DNA of 64,000 bases, from NCBI GenBank assembly GCA_965153355.1, contig OZ231126.1:18600001-18664000 (forward strand). The letters run 5' to 3'. A model generated the notes under the pieces. It ran no database searches. It was not told the origin of the DNA and worked only from the letters and a program-made list of their open reading frames with translations. The DNA comes from Flaccisagitta enflata. Taxonomy: Eukaryota; Chaetognatha; Sagittoidea; Aphragmophora. A program made the position numbers and the translations under genes. Below, piece by piece: positions 1-9,541 of the stretch. Positions within the stretch are counted from its first letter, which is position 1. Each line of letters opens with the position of its first letter.

Positions 1-1590
1 ACCAATCATTGTAAAATTGGTGACCAAAATAGAGATTTTTTGATGCTCCAGCCCATCCTGAAAGAATTTTTGATCAATATGGCCCACAAAAAATTCTATC
101 GACTCTCAAAGCAGGTGCTAAAAGCCAGATATTATTGCTTATTAGGCGAAATTGGTAGTATGATTACGCAACTTCCAGTTGAAATAAAGCCGGATACACG
201 GCTACCCTAGTTGCATGTGGGTGGGCAAGGGCTGCGTTTGTGGTCACTGGAGCGTTTGGGCAGTAGTAGTGATGTCCAAGAATAAAACATATAAAAAGAT
301 TGGGTGGACGGACAGATGGACGGTAGCTTGTACCGAAATGACAATAAACAATAAAATCAGAATTCTACAAGTAGTTCTTGTTGTGGGGCTGTCTTGGGCT
401 TCTAATGACATTAATTTCAGTTCGAAAATTTTGCATCTTGCTGGCCGCGCCTTACCTTGAAATTTCCTTTAGCCTATAGGAAACCAAAAAATACAAGTTA
501 CTAAAATCCCATTTTTGACTGCGTATTTGAAATCTGCATGAAAAACTGATAATTGAAAAATTCCTTTCCTTTTTCAAATTCTTTCAGGATCATAGTCAAA
601 AATTCATCTTGAAAGATATGACAAAAGAGTAAATTCAACGATTTACAAAAAGAAATAAAAGAAAGGTAAGTTTTTGCAAACTTATTATTATTCTGGCACC
701 TTTAGTTAGAATATTGAAAAAGGCACTAAGTTAACAGTTTACTATACAGGCTAAAATCTACTGTCCAAAACACATATTCAAAGCACTTTGAAATTTTTGG
801 TTCCCTATAGAGGTAGGTTTTACCAAGGTGGGGGCAGGAAAGCAAGTAGGATTTGATAGCAAAGCTGATCTTAACAGAATCTCCAGACAACCACAACGCA
901 AAGTGCATATTGGAATGCCGTTATCACTTGTCATTTTAAGTACAAGCTAATGGACGGTCAAATCAGAGTGTAGAGACGCATATCACGTGACTAAAAACGA
1001 CTTAAAATCTATGAGAAAATTTAACTACTGCCCATGTGGTAACCAGTGGTGCAATCAGCACATCTAGATTTTGATGCGTCACAAGCAGCTACCCTAGGGA
1101 TCATTCAGGCATCATTGAAAATGATAGTGATAAAATGACCAACTAACCAGAAACGTAGTAGGTTGAAGTTCTTTCCCACAGCGTCACCATACATAGACAA
1201 AGACAGCTTTGAGTGCCCTGAGCCGCGACTGATGCAGAAGTGTCATATACCACTTGGGGAACACCAATCACCCACTGGGAATTTTTTTCGAAGGCAAAAA
1301 AGTGATTTTTCCTTGTTAATACGCAACTCCTCTTTTGATAAGATGTTGGTTTAATTCAATTGCCTTTTTTCAGAATGAAACTTAATTTGTTCAGCAACCC
1401 CTTGACCGATTAAGTTGAAATTTTACATGAATCAACGTCTTAAAAAATGTTGTCAAACAAGTCCAATCCCAGCATTGTGGCTTTACTAGAGGATGATTTA
1501 TGATTTTCTAAAGATTTAAAAAATGTAACGATTTAAGCTAGAAGCTTTTGTATTCATTCTTCTCATCAAAGTGATATTAATAGAAAATTT
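1..1590 (+). repeat. Left arm of a large imperfect inverted duplication
   Basis: Bases 1-160 read as the reverse complement of about 7790-7970. Bases 160-330 and 950-1360 match the reverse of about 6700-5940. Bases 1361-1590 match the reverse of about 5950-5725. The arm probably continues left of the window. Differences between arms are point changes plus separate insertions, for example about 330-948 here and a family A element at 6179-6373 in the other arm. No convincing coding exon is seen; the short open frames are broken and repeated in the other arm. Identity was judged by eye. Confidence 0.8.
187..998 (+). mobile_element. Family A short element, interrupted copy
   Basis: The head (AAGCCGGATACACGGCTACC, then GTGGGTGGGCA) lies at 187-325. 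The tail, with the hairpin-like end ATCACGTGACTAAAAA, lies at about 950-997. Intact copies of this family are only about 150-200 bp, so roughly 620 bp of unrelated AT-rich DNA appears to sit inside. The palindromic partner copy at 6489-6669 lacks that insert, which supports the reading. Confidence 0.6.
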
Positions 1591-1627
1591 GCTTTAGATA
1601 ACATGAATTGAATATGAATATGAAATA

Positions 1628-1997
1628 CAAGGTTGTAAACACAGCTACCAAATTCATGTGGGTGGGCAGGGGCAGTGATAAGAAAGGCTAACCCAAGCAT
1701 TTGGGCCGGAGCAATAACACAATAACTATGTAGCCAAGAATAGCTAACACAGACTTGAATAGCAGGGCCAGCCTGACATCTCACGCAGCCAGCAGGCTGG
1801 ATGCCACGGCTGATCGGCTGCCTGGTGTGCCCGGGTGGGCAGGTGCAGTGCTGGAGAAGGTCACTAGAGCATCTGGGCAGGAGCTGTATGCTCAAAAAAC
1901 TCAAAAACAATGAAAAAGTAAAAAGGGGACCGACCGACCAACCAACCAATGGACCGACATAGCGGGGTGTAAAGTTGTGTAGCACACGACTGAAAAT
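1628..1997 (+). mobile_element. Family A element, double or composite copy
   Basis: It begins with a degenerate head (CAAGGTTGTAAACACAGCTA), then GTGGGTGGGCAGGGGC. A second partial head and GGGCAGG box appear near 1830-1880. The run of GACCGACC units and the tail GTAGCACACGACTGAAAAT follow. The length is about twice a standard copy, suggesting fusion of two copies or internal duplication. Confidence 0.6.
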
Positions 1998-2962
1998 TGT
2001 ATTTGTCAGCTTTGAAGTATGCTTTAAACTGCTTTCCCACATAACATTTGAGTTTAGTTCCTATTGAGTTGTTTTTAAGGCTAAGTGCTATGTTGAGAAA
2101 AAAACCATTACTATCTTGGAAAAAATAAAAGTCCCACCTATATGGCTAATTTGTGATGAAACAACTTAAGAGAACCTATTAAAATCAGTGACCATTAGAA
2201 AGAGCTTGAAAAAATCTTCAAAATGGCGCCAAGCAGAGCTATGTGGCTCAATTTTAGATTTTAAAACTAAAAGTGAACGTTCACGTAATAGGCAAAATAT
2301 GCGAAATATGAAAAAAATGAGGAAAAAAATTGTGCATTTTATTTTTTTTAATTTTTAAGAACATAAGCTGATAAATAAATATGAAAATTGGTGACTTAAT
2401 TTGAAAGAACTAATCTGTCTTTTGCCATGACAGATTTTTAGTTCATTTCGTTTAGATTTTTATATCAAATAGACCAGTACTTTGATCTGACAGCGCTAAA
2501 AACAAAAATTGTTAAGAAAATCAATGGACTTGTTATACAAAATTGTTAAAAAATCCTTCATCTTTGTCTACCCAAATGATTACAAATGATGTTTGGTACC
2601 AAAATGACCTAAACTAATTATTTCTACAGAAAAATTGAATTTTGTACAGGAAATAACAGCAATAAAAAACTATACTGTTTTACTTGGACTTTTATTTTGG
2701 CCAAGATGATAATAACCAATGATCATTTAAAAAAAAACTCACATTCTCACTCAAAACAAACCTGTATAAAAGCATAGAGAGTTACCTGGTGGAGCTTAAA
2801 CAATTGCTTTCATTTCATGTGGAAAATACAGCTTGTTTATTCTTCTCAAATTTTCTGACATTGATCACTCATGTCTCGCACAGGCTCACGCGCACACACA
2901 TGCACAAACACTGTCACACACAAGGACATGACATTGAACACACATACATATGTAAACACAGG
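1998..2962. other. AT-rich spacer, no feature seen
   Basis: AT-rich intergenic DNA inside the loop of the inverted duplication. I see no exon with sensible splice sites, no RNA gene and no clear repeat until the CA tract. Confidence 0.5.
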
Positions 2963-3004
2963 CACACACACACACACACACACACACACATCGACACACA
3001 CACA
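2963..3004 (+). repeat. (CA)n microsatellite
   Basis: An almost pure CA dinucleotide run with one interruption near 2991. The short open frame reading THTHTH across it is a repeat artefact. Confidence 0.9.
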
Positions 3005-3655
3005 AAGTCTAATGCAAGGGGGGGGTGAATATTACCGCTAATTGGCTGCTCTCAAAGCATTTGATGCAGTAATCACTCTCTGTTTCGGTTATGGACTGGA
3101 TCCTTGCTATATGACCTACTTTAAAGATTCTGAGAATGCCTTGTTTGATTTTAATTTGAACATGATTCCAAAATAACATATCTTGCTCAAACATTTACCG
3201 GAGGAATTGCAGCAAACAGGTGAAGAAACATTTCTTTTTTGGTTCAATAATGAACATCCTAATATGATTCACCATCCGTTGGTTAGACTGTCGGTCTTGC
3301 CAGATGCGCCAACTACGCCTGTGAGTCTAGCCTTGATCCTACAAATATGAATCATATAGTTAGGGTAACAAACATGGTCTCCACTGTATGCCTTGATGCA
3401 TGTTTGAGGTGTGTCAATATAACAGGCCACGGCACTGTGATTTTGGAGGAGTTGGCGGATGAAAGTTCACGCAGACTTTGATAAACATTATCAAGGATTC
3501 ATCGTCAAAAATTTGGATGCGTCATCATACCCGTGTGTGTGTCCATTTGCTGTGTGAATGTGTATGTTTGTGTATGAGTGTGTGTGTGTGTGTTTTACTA
3601 ATTGTGTTTTATGATCTAGTACTGTAAAAAGTTATGTTTTCCCCAAATTTCCTTT
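3005..3655. other. Spacer with a short TG run
   Basis: Non-coding spacer. The only structure I see is TG-rich sequence at about 3535-3595. Confidence 0.5.
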
Positions 3656-4434
3656 TTAGGCAGCAGCCCCGAAGGGGCTGATGACCTATGCTTTCACACA
3701 GGAGAAATTTCTCCTCCTTCTTCTCCTCCTCCTTCTACGTCCCCTCAGGACTCGGGACCCAAATCCCACCCTCAAAGCTCATATCCCAGCCCTAACCCCC
3801 AAATTCTAGCCTAGAAGCCCAAATTTCAGCATTGACACTCAAATTTTAGCCTGCAGGCCCAAATTTTATCCTCGAGTCCCTAATTCCTGGCTTGAATCCC
3901 AAATCTTAATCTCAAGACCCAAATCCTGTTCAATCCTGTTCATTTCTCAGCTTCCAGGCCCAAATCCCATCAGCATAGGTCACCGGCCCCTTTGGGGCCG
4001 CTGACCCTCTCACCATCACATCCACACACTTACAGGGGCAACAGGTACCGCTGACCATCTAACGCTTTTGCGACTATTTTCTCTTTTCTGGGCAGCAGCC
4101 CCAACCGGGGAACACAGGGGACTTTTGTTTGTCCCTTTGTCCGTTTGTTTGTGCGTTCAAGCGTCCCCCCCCAGGCCCTATCAGGCCTGAAATCTGCCCT
4201 CTCAAGCCTGAAATCTGCCCTCTCAAGCCTAAAATCTGCCCTCTCATGGCTGAAATCTGCCCTCTCAGGCCTGAAATCTGCCCTCGAACCTCGAATCTGC
4301 CCTCTCAGACCTGAAATCCGCCCCCTCAGGTCTGAAATCTGCCTTTTCAGGCCCTCACAGGCCTTACATCTACCCTCTCAGCCTGAGAGGGCAGATGTCA
4401 GGCCTGAGAGGGTAGATTTCAGGCCTGAGAGGGC

Positions 4435-4440
<6 letters not shown>
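3656..4440 (+). mobile_element. Family D compound element: hairpins plus two minisatellites
   Basis: It starts with a GC hairpin (CAGCCCCGAAGGGGCTG), then GATGACCTATGCTTTC. A degenerate minisatellite of CCCAAATCCCAGCCT-like units follows to about 3965. Then comes a second perfect hairpin (CGGCCCCTTTGGGGCCG) and a unique linker ending in TAACGCTTTTGCGACTATT. Last is a second minisatellite (4180-4440) with a unit of about 21 bp, CTGAAATCTGCCCTCTCAGG. The same order of parts occurs at 49195-50950, so this is a dispersed element rather than a local repeat. Confidence 0.7.

Positions 4441-4502
<62 letters not shown>
4437..4502 (+). repeat. (TG)n microsatellite
   Basis: A pure TG dinucleotide tract of about 65 bp directly following the family D minisatellite. 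Valine/cysteine open frames through it are artefacts. Confidence 0.95.
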
Positions 4503-4503
<1 letters not shown>

Positions 4504-4661
4504 CACATACAGGGTCCGAAAAATTTTTTTGCTGCCTACGAACTATGTTCTTTATCTGATTCGTGCCAAAAAATTCATACATGTTTTTTTTTCTCTTGTA
4601 AAAAAGGAAACTATCAAAAACATATACTCTCAATATTTTTTAAGCAAATAGACTATCTTGA

Positions 4662-4824
4662 CTTTTTAGTCATGGACACGCAACTTTACACCTTGCCATA
4701 TCAGTCCGTAGGTAGATAAGTCGATCAGTCAAACCGCCGTCACATTTTTGAATTCCAGGCAGTTTTTGCATTACTGCTCCTGCCCAACTGTCCGCGAATG
4801 GATTGCCATGTATCTGGCCTTGTT
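4662..4824 (-). mobile_element. Family A element, reverse orientation
   Basis: On the minus strand the head CAAGGCCAGATACATGGC is at the right edge (about 4824) and the tail GGACACGCAACTTTACACC (plus-strand spelling), with TTTTTAGTC outside it, is at the left. The GGGCAGGAGCAGTAA box is present. The size fits a complete copy. Confidence 0.65.
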
Positions 4825-5233
4825 TGGTTTTATGCCTCTTTTTTGCACCTTTTTTTTTCCATTATTTTTCCCTTTCATTCCTCTTTTCCCTTCTTTTTCC
4901 CCTCTCTCTTCTGCCTACAAAGTGGCTAGCTGCCTTGGAGCAATGCTCCCGTGCTCCCGCACTTTGTCGTACCCTGTTCACATATGTATGTGTGTTCAAT
5001 GTCATGTCTATATGTGTGTGTGTGAGTGTTCGTGCATGTGTGTGTGCGTGGGCCTGTGCAAGACTTGTGTGATCGATGTCAGAAAATTTGAGAAGGATAA
5101 ACAAGCTGTATTGCCCAAAATCAAATTGAGATGTGTTTTATGACCAGTTCCAGCAATCCTTGCTTTGGTAAGAATATTCTCCAAAGAACTAAGTATATCA
5201 GCATAACATAATAGATTTTTAATCAGCGTGCTC
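4825..5233. other. Pyrimidine- and TG-rich spacer
   Basis: Holds a T/C-rich stretch (about 4840-4915) and degenerate TG repeats (about 4985-5060). No gene is supported. Confidence 0.5.
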
Positions 5234-5700
5234 TGTCACTCTTTTATCGGTCCATTGATCGTCCGTTGGTCACTTCCTTTTTGTTTTTGTAGTTTTTTGG
5301 CCTCCCTGCTCCTGCCCAAATGATCCGGTTACCTCAATTGAGGCCTCTGCCCACTCGCACGCGACTGGGGTAGCCGTGTATCCGGCCTTGTTCTCATCTT
5401 AGCAGCTTTCTCATCTTTGTTGTTTTTGAGCTTTTTGAGCATACAGCTCCTGCCCAGATGCTCTAGCGACCTTCTCCAGCACTGCTTTTGCCCACCCGCA
5501 CTCAATTACGGTAGCCCTGTATCCAGCCTTGTTAGTTGCATGCGTGATAGGTCAGTAGGTCTGTCAGTCTGTAGGTCTGTGTTAGCTTTTTTGGCGTTTT
5601 TGCATTTTGGGCGGTTTTTGTGTTACTGCTCCTGCCCAAATGTGAGTTGGTAGCTCTTATCCTGCACATACTTACCCGCATGTGACATTGTTGGCTGTGT
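5234..5700 (-). mobile_element. Cluster of three family A copies, reverse orientation
   Basis: Three successive minus-strand copies or fragments: about 5234-5393 (well preserved, head GGCCGGATACACGGCTACCC), 5410-5533 and 5534-5700 (more degenerate). Each carries the reverse complement of the GGGCAGGAGC box and a TCGG/TCTG tetranucleotide stretch. Head-to-tail packing suggests insertion next to, or tandem duplication of, existing copies. Confidence 0.6.
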
Positions 5701-6178
5701 GTGCACCTTGTGTTTCATATTTATGTTATCAGCAAATTTAATATCACTTTGATGAGAAGAATAAATACAAAAGCTTCTTGTAAATCATCACATTTTTAAA
5801 TCTTTAAAATCATAAATCATCTTCTAGTAAAGCCACAATGCTGGGATTGGACTCGTTTGACAGCATTTTTTAAGACGTTGATTCATGTAAAATTTCAACT
5901 TAATCGGTCAAGGGGTTGCTGAACAAATTGAGTTTCATTCTGAAAAAAGGCAATTGAATTAAACCAACATCTTATCAAAAGAGGAGTTGCATATTAACAA
6001 GGAAAAATCACTTTTTTGCCTTCGAAAAAATTTCCCAGCGGGTGATTGGTGTTCCCCAAGTGGCATATGACACTTCTGCATCAGTCGCGGCTCAGGGCAC
6101 TCAAAGCTGTCTTTGTCTATGTATGGTGACGCTGTGTTCCGCCTAGATGCATTTATCGACATGACAATTACTAGGCAA

Positions 6179-6373
6179 CAAGGCCGGATACACGGCTACC
6201 CCAGTCGCGTGCGGGTGGGCAGGGGCCATAATTGAGGTCAACGGAGCATTTGGGCAGGAGCAGTAAGGCCAAAAACCCCATTAACGCCGAAAAAGTAAAG
6301 TGTGACGGACGGACGGACCGACGGACGGACGGACAAAGCGGGGTGTAGAGTCGCGTAGCACGCGACTAAAAAT
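6179..6373 (+). mobile_element. Family A element, complete reference copy
   Basis: A 195 bp copy with every part of the family. Head: CAAGGCCGGATACACGGC, then CAGTCGCGTGCGGGTGGGCA. Middle: TTTGGGCAGGAGCAGTAAGG and a GACGGACGGACCGACGG run. Tail: GTAGAGTCGCGTAGCACGCG, then ACTAAAAAT; the tail folds as AGTCGCG/CGCGACT. It is absent from the corresponding place in the left arm, so it inserted after the inverted duplication formed or was lost on the left. Confidence 0.75.
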
Positions 6374-6488
6374 GACATCTGACCTTTGAAGTCCTGTAGA
6401 ATCATGACGCATCAAAATCTAGATGTGCTGATTGCACCTATGGTTACCACATGGGCAGTAGTTAAATTTGCTCATAGATTTTAAGTCG

Positions 6489-6669
6489 TTTTTAGTCACA
6501 TGATATGCGTCTCTACACTCTGATTTGACCATCCATCTGCCCGTCCACCCAATCTTTTTATATCTTTTATTCTTGGACATCACTACTACTGCCCAAATGC
6601 TCCAGTGACCACAAACGAAGCCCTTGCCCACCCACATGCGACTAGGGTAGCCGTGTATCCGGCTTTGTT
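6489..6669 (-). mobile_element. Family A element, reverse; palindromic partner of 187-998
   Basis: Reverse-strand copy with tail GTCACATGATATGCGTCTC and head GTAGCCGTGTATCCGGC. It corresponds base for base to the interrupted copy at 187-998 and shows what that copy looked like before interruption. Confidence 0.7.
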
Positions 6670-7099
6670 TCAACTGGAAGTTGCGTAATCATACTATGCG
6701 AATTAAAAAAAACGCAAGTTTTTCTATAGGTGATTTCTGCGCCTTTGGTTCACTTGAGATATGATTTACTGGTGACCAAATTAAAGCTTTTTTCAAGGGC
6801 TTTCTTTTGAGCGCAATCCCACATCTGTAGCTTTATTCGTTTAGAAATTACACTCAAATGAAGGTGCATGAGTCAAAATTTAAAAATGCAGTAAGAGGAA
6901 AAACTAGTCATCCAAGGATCGCACATGGTCAGCGGTGCCCGATGCCTGTGAGTAATCAGTAAGAGTTGGAGTGGAAGCGGCGTGGCAGACAGTCCTGTGG
7001 ACACGTGTGGTCCCTCATACGTCCTCAGAGGCATATTTGGGGTAATTTTCCATAATATTCATTGGGAATTTTGAATTTTCTCAATTTTTTGTCAATTTG

Positions 7100-7410
7100 C
7101 CATATTATTCAATGGAATTTGAGGCCTGAGAGAGCTGGATTAAGTCCAGAGGCTGAATTTGAGGCCATGAGGCTGGATTGAGGCCTGAGAGGCTGGATTT
7201 GGGCCCAGGTGGATTTGGGCCTGAGAGGTTGACGGAGGCCTGAGAGGCCAGATTTGAGGCCCGAGAGACCAGATTTGAGGCCTGAAAGGCTGGATTTAGT
7301 CCGTGAGCTTGAGGAAGCCGGATGGGAGGGTGCGTGCGGACAGAAAGACGTACGTGTTTTACCCCTGTGTCCTACAGGACATCGGCCCTTTGGGGCCGCT
7401 GCCCAAAAAG
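7100..7410 (-). mobile_element. Family D fragment, mainly reverse minisatellite
   Basis: Degenerate tandem units of GGCCTGAGAGGCTGGATTTG, the reverse complement of the family D minisatellite, run to about 7310. The hairpin CGGCCCTTTGGGGCCGCTG lies at about 7383-7401. It is part of the DNA that enlarges the right arm. Confidence 0.6.
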
Positions 7411-7984
7411 GATGTTTTGGGGGTGAAGATGATGGAGTAATTGCACTGCTATGAGCAATCGGGCATTGTTCTACCCATGCTGTCTGCTTTTATAGTTCTA
7501 ATGTTTGAGTTCCTCAATGTCTATGATGAAAAATGAAGCACTGACTTTAATTGAATGTGATAAAACCTTTAAAATCAACATGAATCAAACTGAAAATCAA
7601 AGGCGAAAAATATGTCAAGTACATGTCCTTTTTGCATGGCTATTTCTCTGCATCAACTTGATTCTGATGGCCTAAACTCTTTGAAATGATGCAAAAAAAC
7701 TAAAAAAAACCAAACTAGCTTGCAAAAAGCTGCTCAGAACAGAAATAAAGTCCAATTTTAGCTCTTTAATGACAAACTTGCGTTTTTTTTTAATTCGGGT
7801 AATACTACCAATTTCGCCTAATAAGCAATAATATCTGGCTTTTAGCAACTGCTTTGAGAGTCAATAGAATTTTTTGTGGGCCATATTGATCAAAAATTCT
7901 TTCAGGATGGGCTGGAGCATCAAAAAATCTTCATTTTGGTCACCAATTTTACTATGATTGGTTCATTTAAAGCCGAGTTATATC

Positions 7985-9340
7985 AAAATTTGTGAAAAGA
8001 GTCATATTGCCATTAAAATCACAACCGCAAAATGACCCTCATACCCTTTCATCTTTGAAATGCTATAAAATCTCAACAAATTAAGATAGAAATATGCAGA
8101 TTGCACCACTGGTTAGCTCTTGAGCTCTATTTTTATAATCTCATAGATTTTTTTTTATCGATACCTATGACAAAGTGACCCAAAATTGAGGCCAAAATGG
8201 CCAAAATCACCATAAATGGTCATTTTGACATACCCTTTTATCTTTGAAGTTCTGTAAAATCTAAATTCAAAAACATATTGACATGCCGATTGCACCACTA
8301 GTTAGCTCTTGAGCAGTACTTTATTTTGCTCATGGATTTCAAGTATTTTTAAAAAATAAAGTGGTCTAAATTTTGTCCAAAATTGCCCAATTTTCAAGAA
8401 AATTGACTTTTTACATTTTGGCAGTCAATAAAAAAATTGAGGACAAAATCGATCAAAATTTTTTTACCATCAGCTAGAGCAGCAAAAACTCTTCAATTTG
8501 ATCACCAATTTTATGCAAATTGGTCCATTTAAAGCTGAGAAATACTGAAAAATGTGAAAAGAGTCAAAATTGCCTTTAAAATTGACACTGCACCCTCATA
8601 CCCTTTCATCTTTGGAATGCTCTCAAATCTAAACAAATAAAGATAAAAACATGCGGATTGCGCCATTAGTTAGCTCTTGAGCTCTAGTTTTATAATCTCA
8701 TGGATTTTTTTTATCGATTTTTACAGCAAAGTGACCCAAAATTGAGGCCAAAATGGCCAAATTTACCATAAATGGTCATTTTGACATACCCTTTGATCTT
8801 TGATGTTTTGTAAAATCTAAATGCCAAAACATATTGACATGCCGATTGCACCACTAGTTAGCTCTTGAGCAGTACTTTATTTTGCTCATGGATTTTAAGT
8901 ATTTTTAAAAAATGGAAGCGGTCCAATTTTTTGTCCAAAATTGCCCAATTTTTAAGAAAATTGACTTTTTTACACCTGCTTTGGCAGTCAATAAAAAAAA
9001 TTAAGGGCAAAATCGATCAAAAATCTTTTTACCATCAGCTAGAGCGGCAAAAACTCTTCAATTTGATCACCAATTTCATGCAAATTGGTCCATTTAAAGC
9101 TGAGAAATACTAAAAAATGTGAAAAGAGTCAAAATTGCCTTTAAAATTGACACTGCAAAATGACCCTCATACCCTTTCATCTTTGAAATGCTCTCAAATC
9201 TAAACAAATAAAGATAAAAACATGCGGATTGCGCCACTAGTTAGCTCTTGAGCTCTAGTTTTATAATCTCATGGATTTTAGGTTCGATTTCTAAGGCAAA
9301 GTGGCCCAATTTTGCGGCCAAAATGACCTAAATTTGACAT
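7985..9340 (+). repeat. Tandem array, unit about 565 bp, 2.3 copies
   Basis: The motif ACCCTTTCATCTTTG recurs at about 8045, 8600 and 9170, and the half-unit motif ATTGACATGCCGATTGCACC recurs at about 8277 and 8834. Each unit has two related halves, both containing GTTAGCTCTTGAGC. The unit is similar to part of the inverted arms (near 6390-6450), so array and arms belong to one repeat family. No coding potential. It ends about 200 bp before the Dispatched-like start codon. Confidence 0.75.
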
Positions 9341-9541
9341 TTTTACCACAACCACCATCCAGTTCTGATCAAAATATCAAAACTGGAACCTCTAAATCAC
9401 GGAGAAAAGTCATATAGCGAGTAGTTTTCAATAGTATAGACATAGTCTGTTTAAAAAAGCTGCGGGCTGGGGTGTTCAATTGATTTGATGTAAAAACCAT
9501 TGGCCCTACCGGTCACACAATCACTCATCCAGCGCCCAGCA

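Larger units (their letters stand above)
5725..7975 (-). repeat. Right arm of the large inverted duplication
   Basis: Reverse-complement partner of bases 1-1590. The arm has been enlarged by a family A copy at 6179-6373 and by about 1 kb at 6720-7790 that includes a family D fragment. Matching segments are 5725-5950, 5950-6130, 6380-6720 and 7790-7970. The arrangement would allow a very large foldback with a spacer of about 4 kb. Confidence 0.8.

Noticed and set aside
6179-6373. Family A as a tRNA-derived SINE
   Set aside because: No recognisable A and B boxes or cloverleaf, and no long 3' poly(A); the class is left open.
9500-9541. Upstream start of the Dispatched-like protein at 9500
   Set aside because: The codon at 9500 is TTG; the first in-frame ATG is at 9542.
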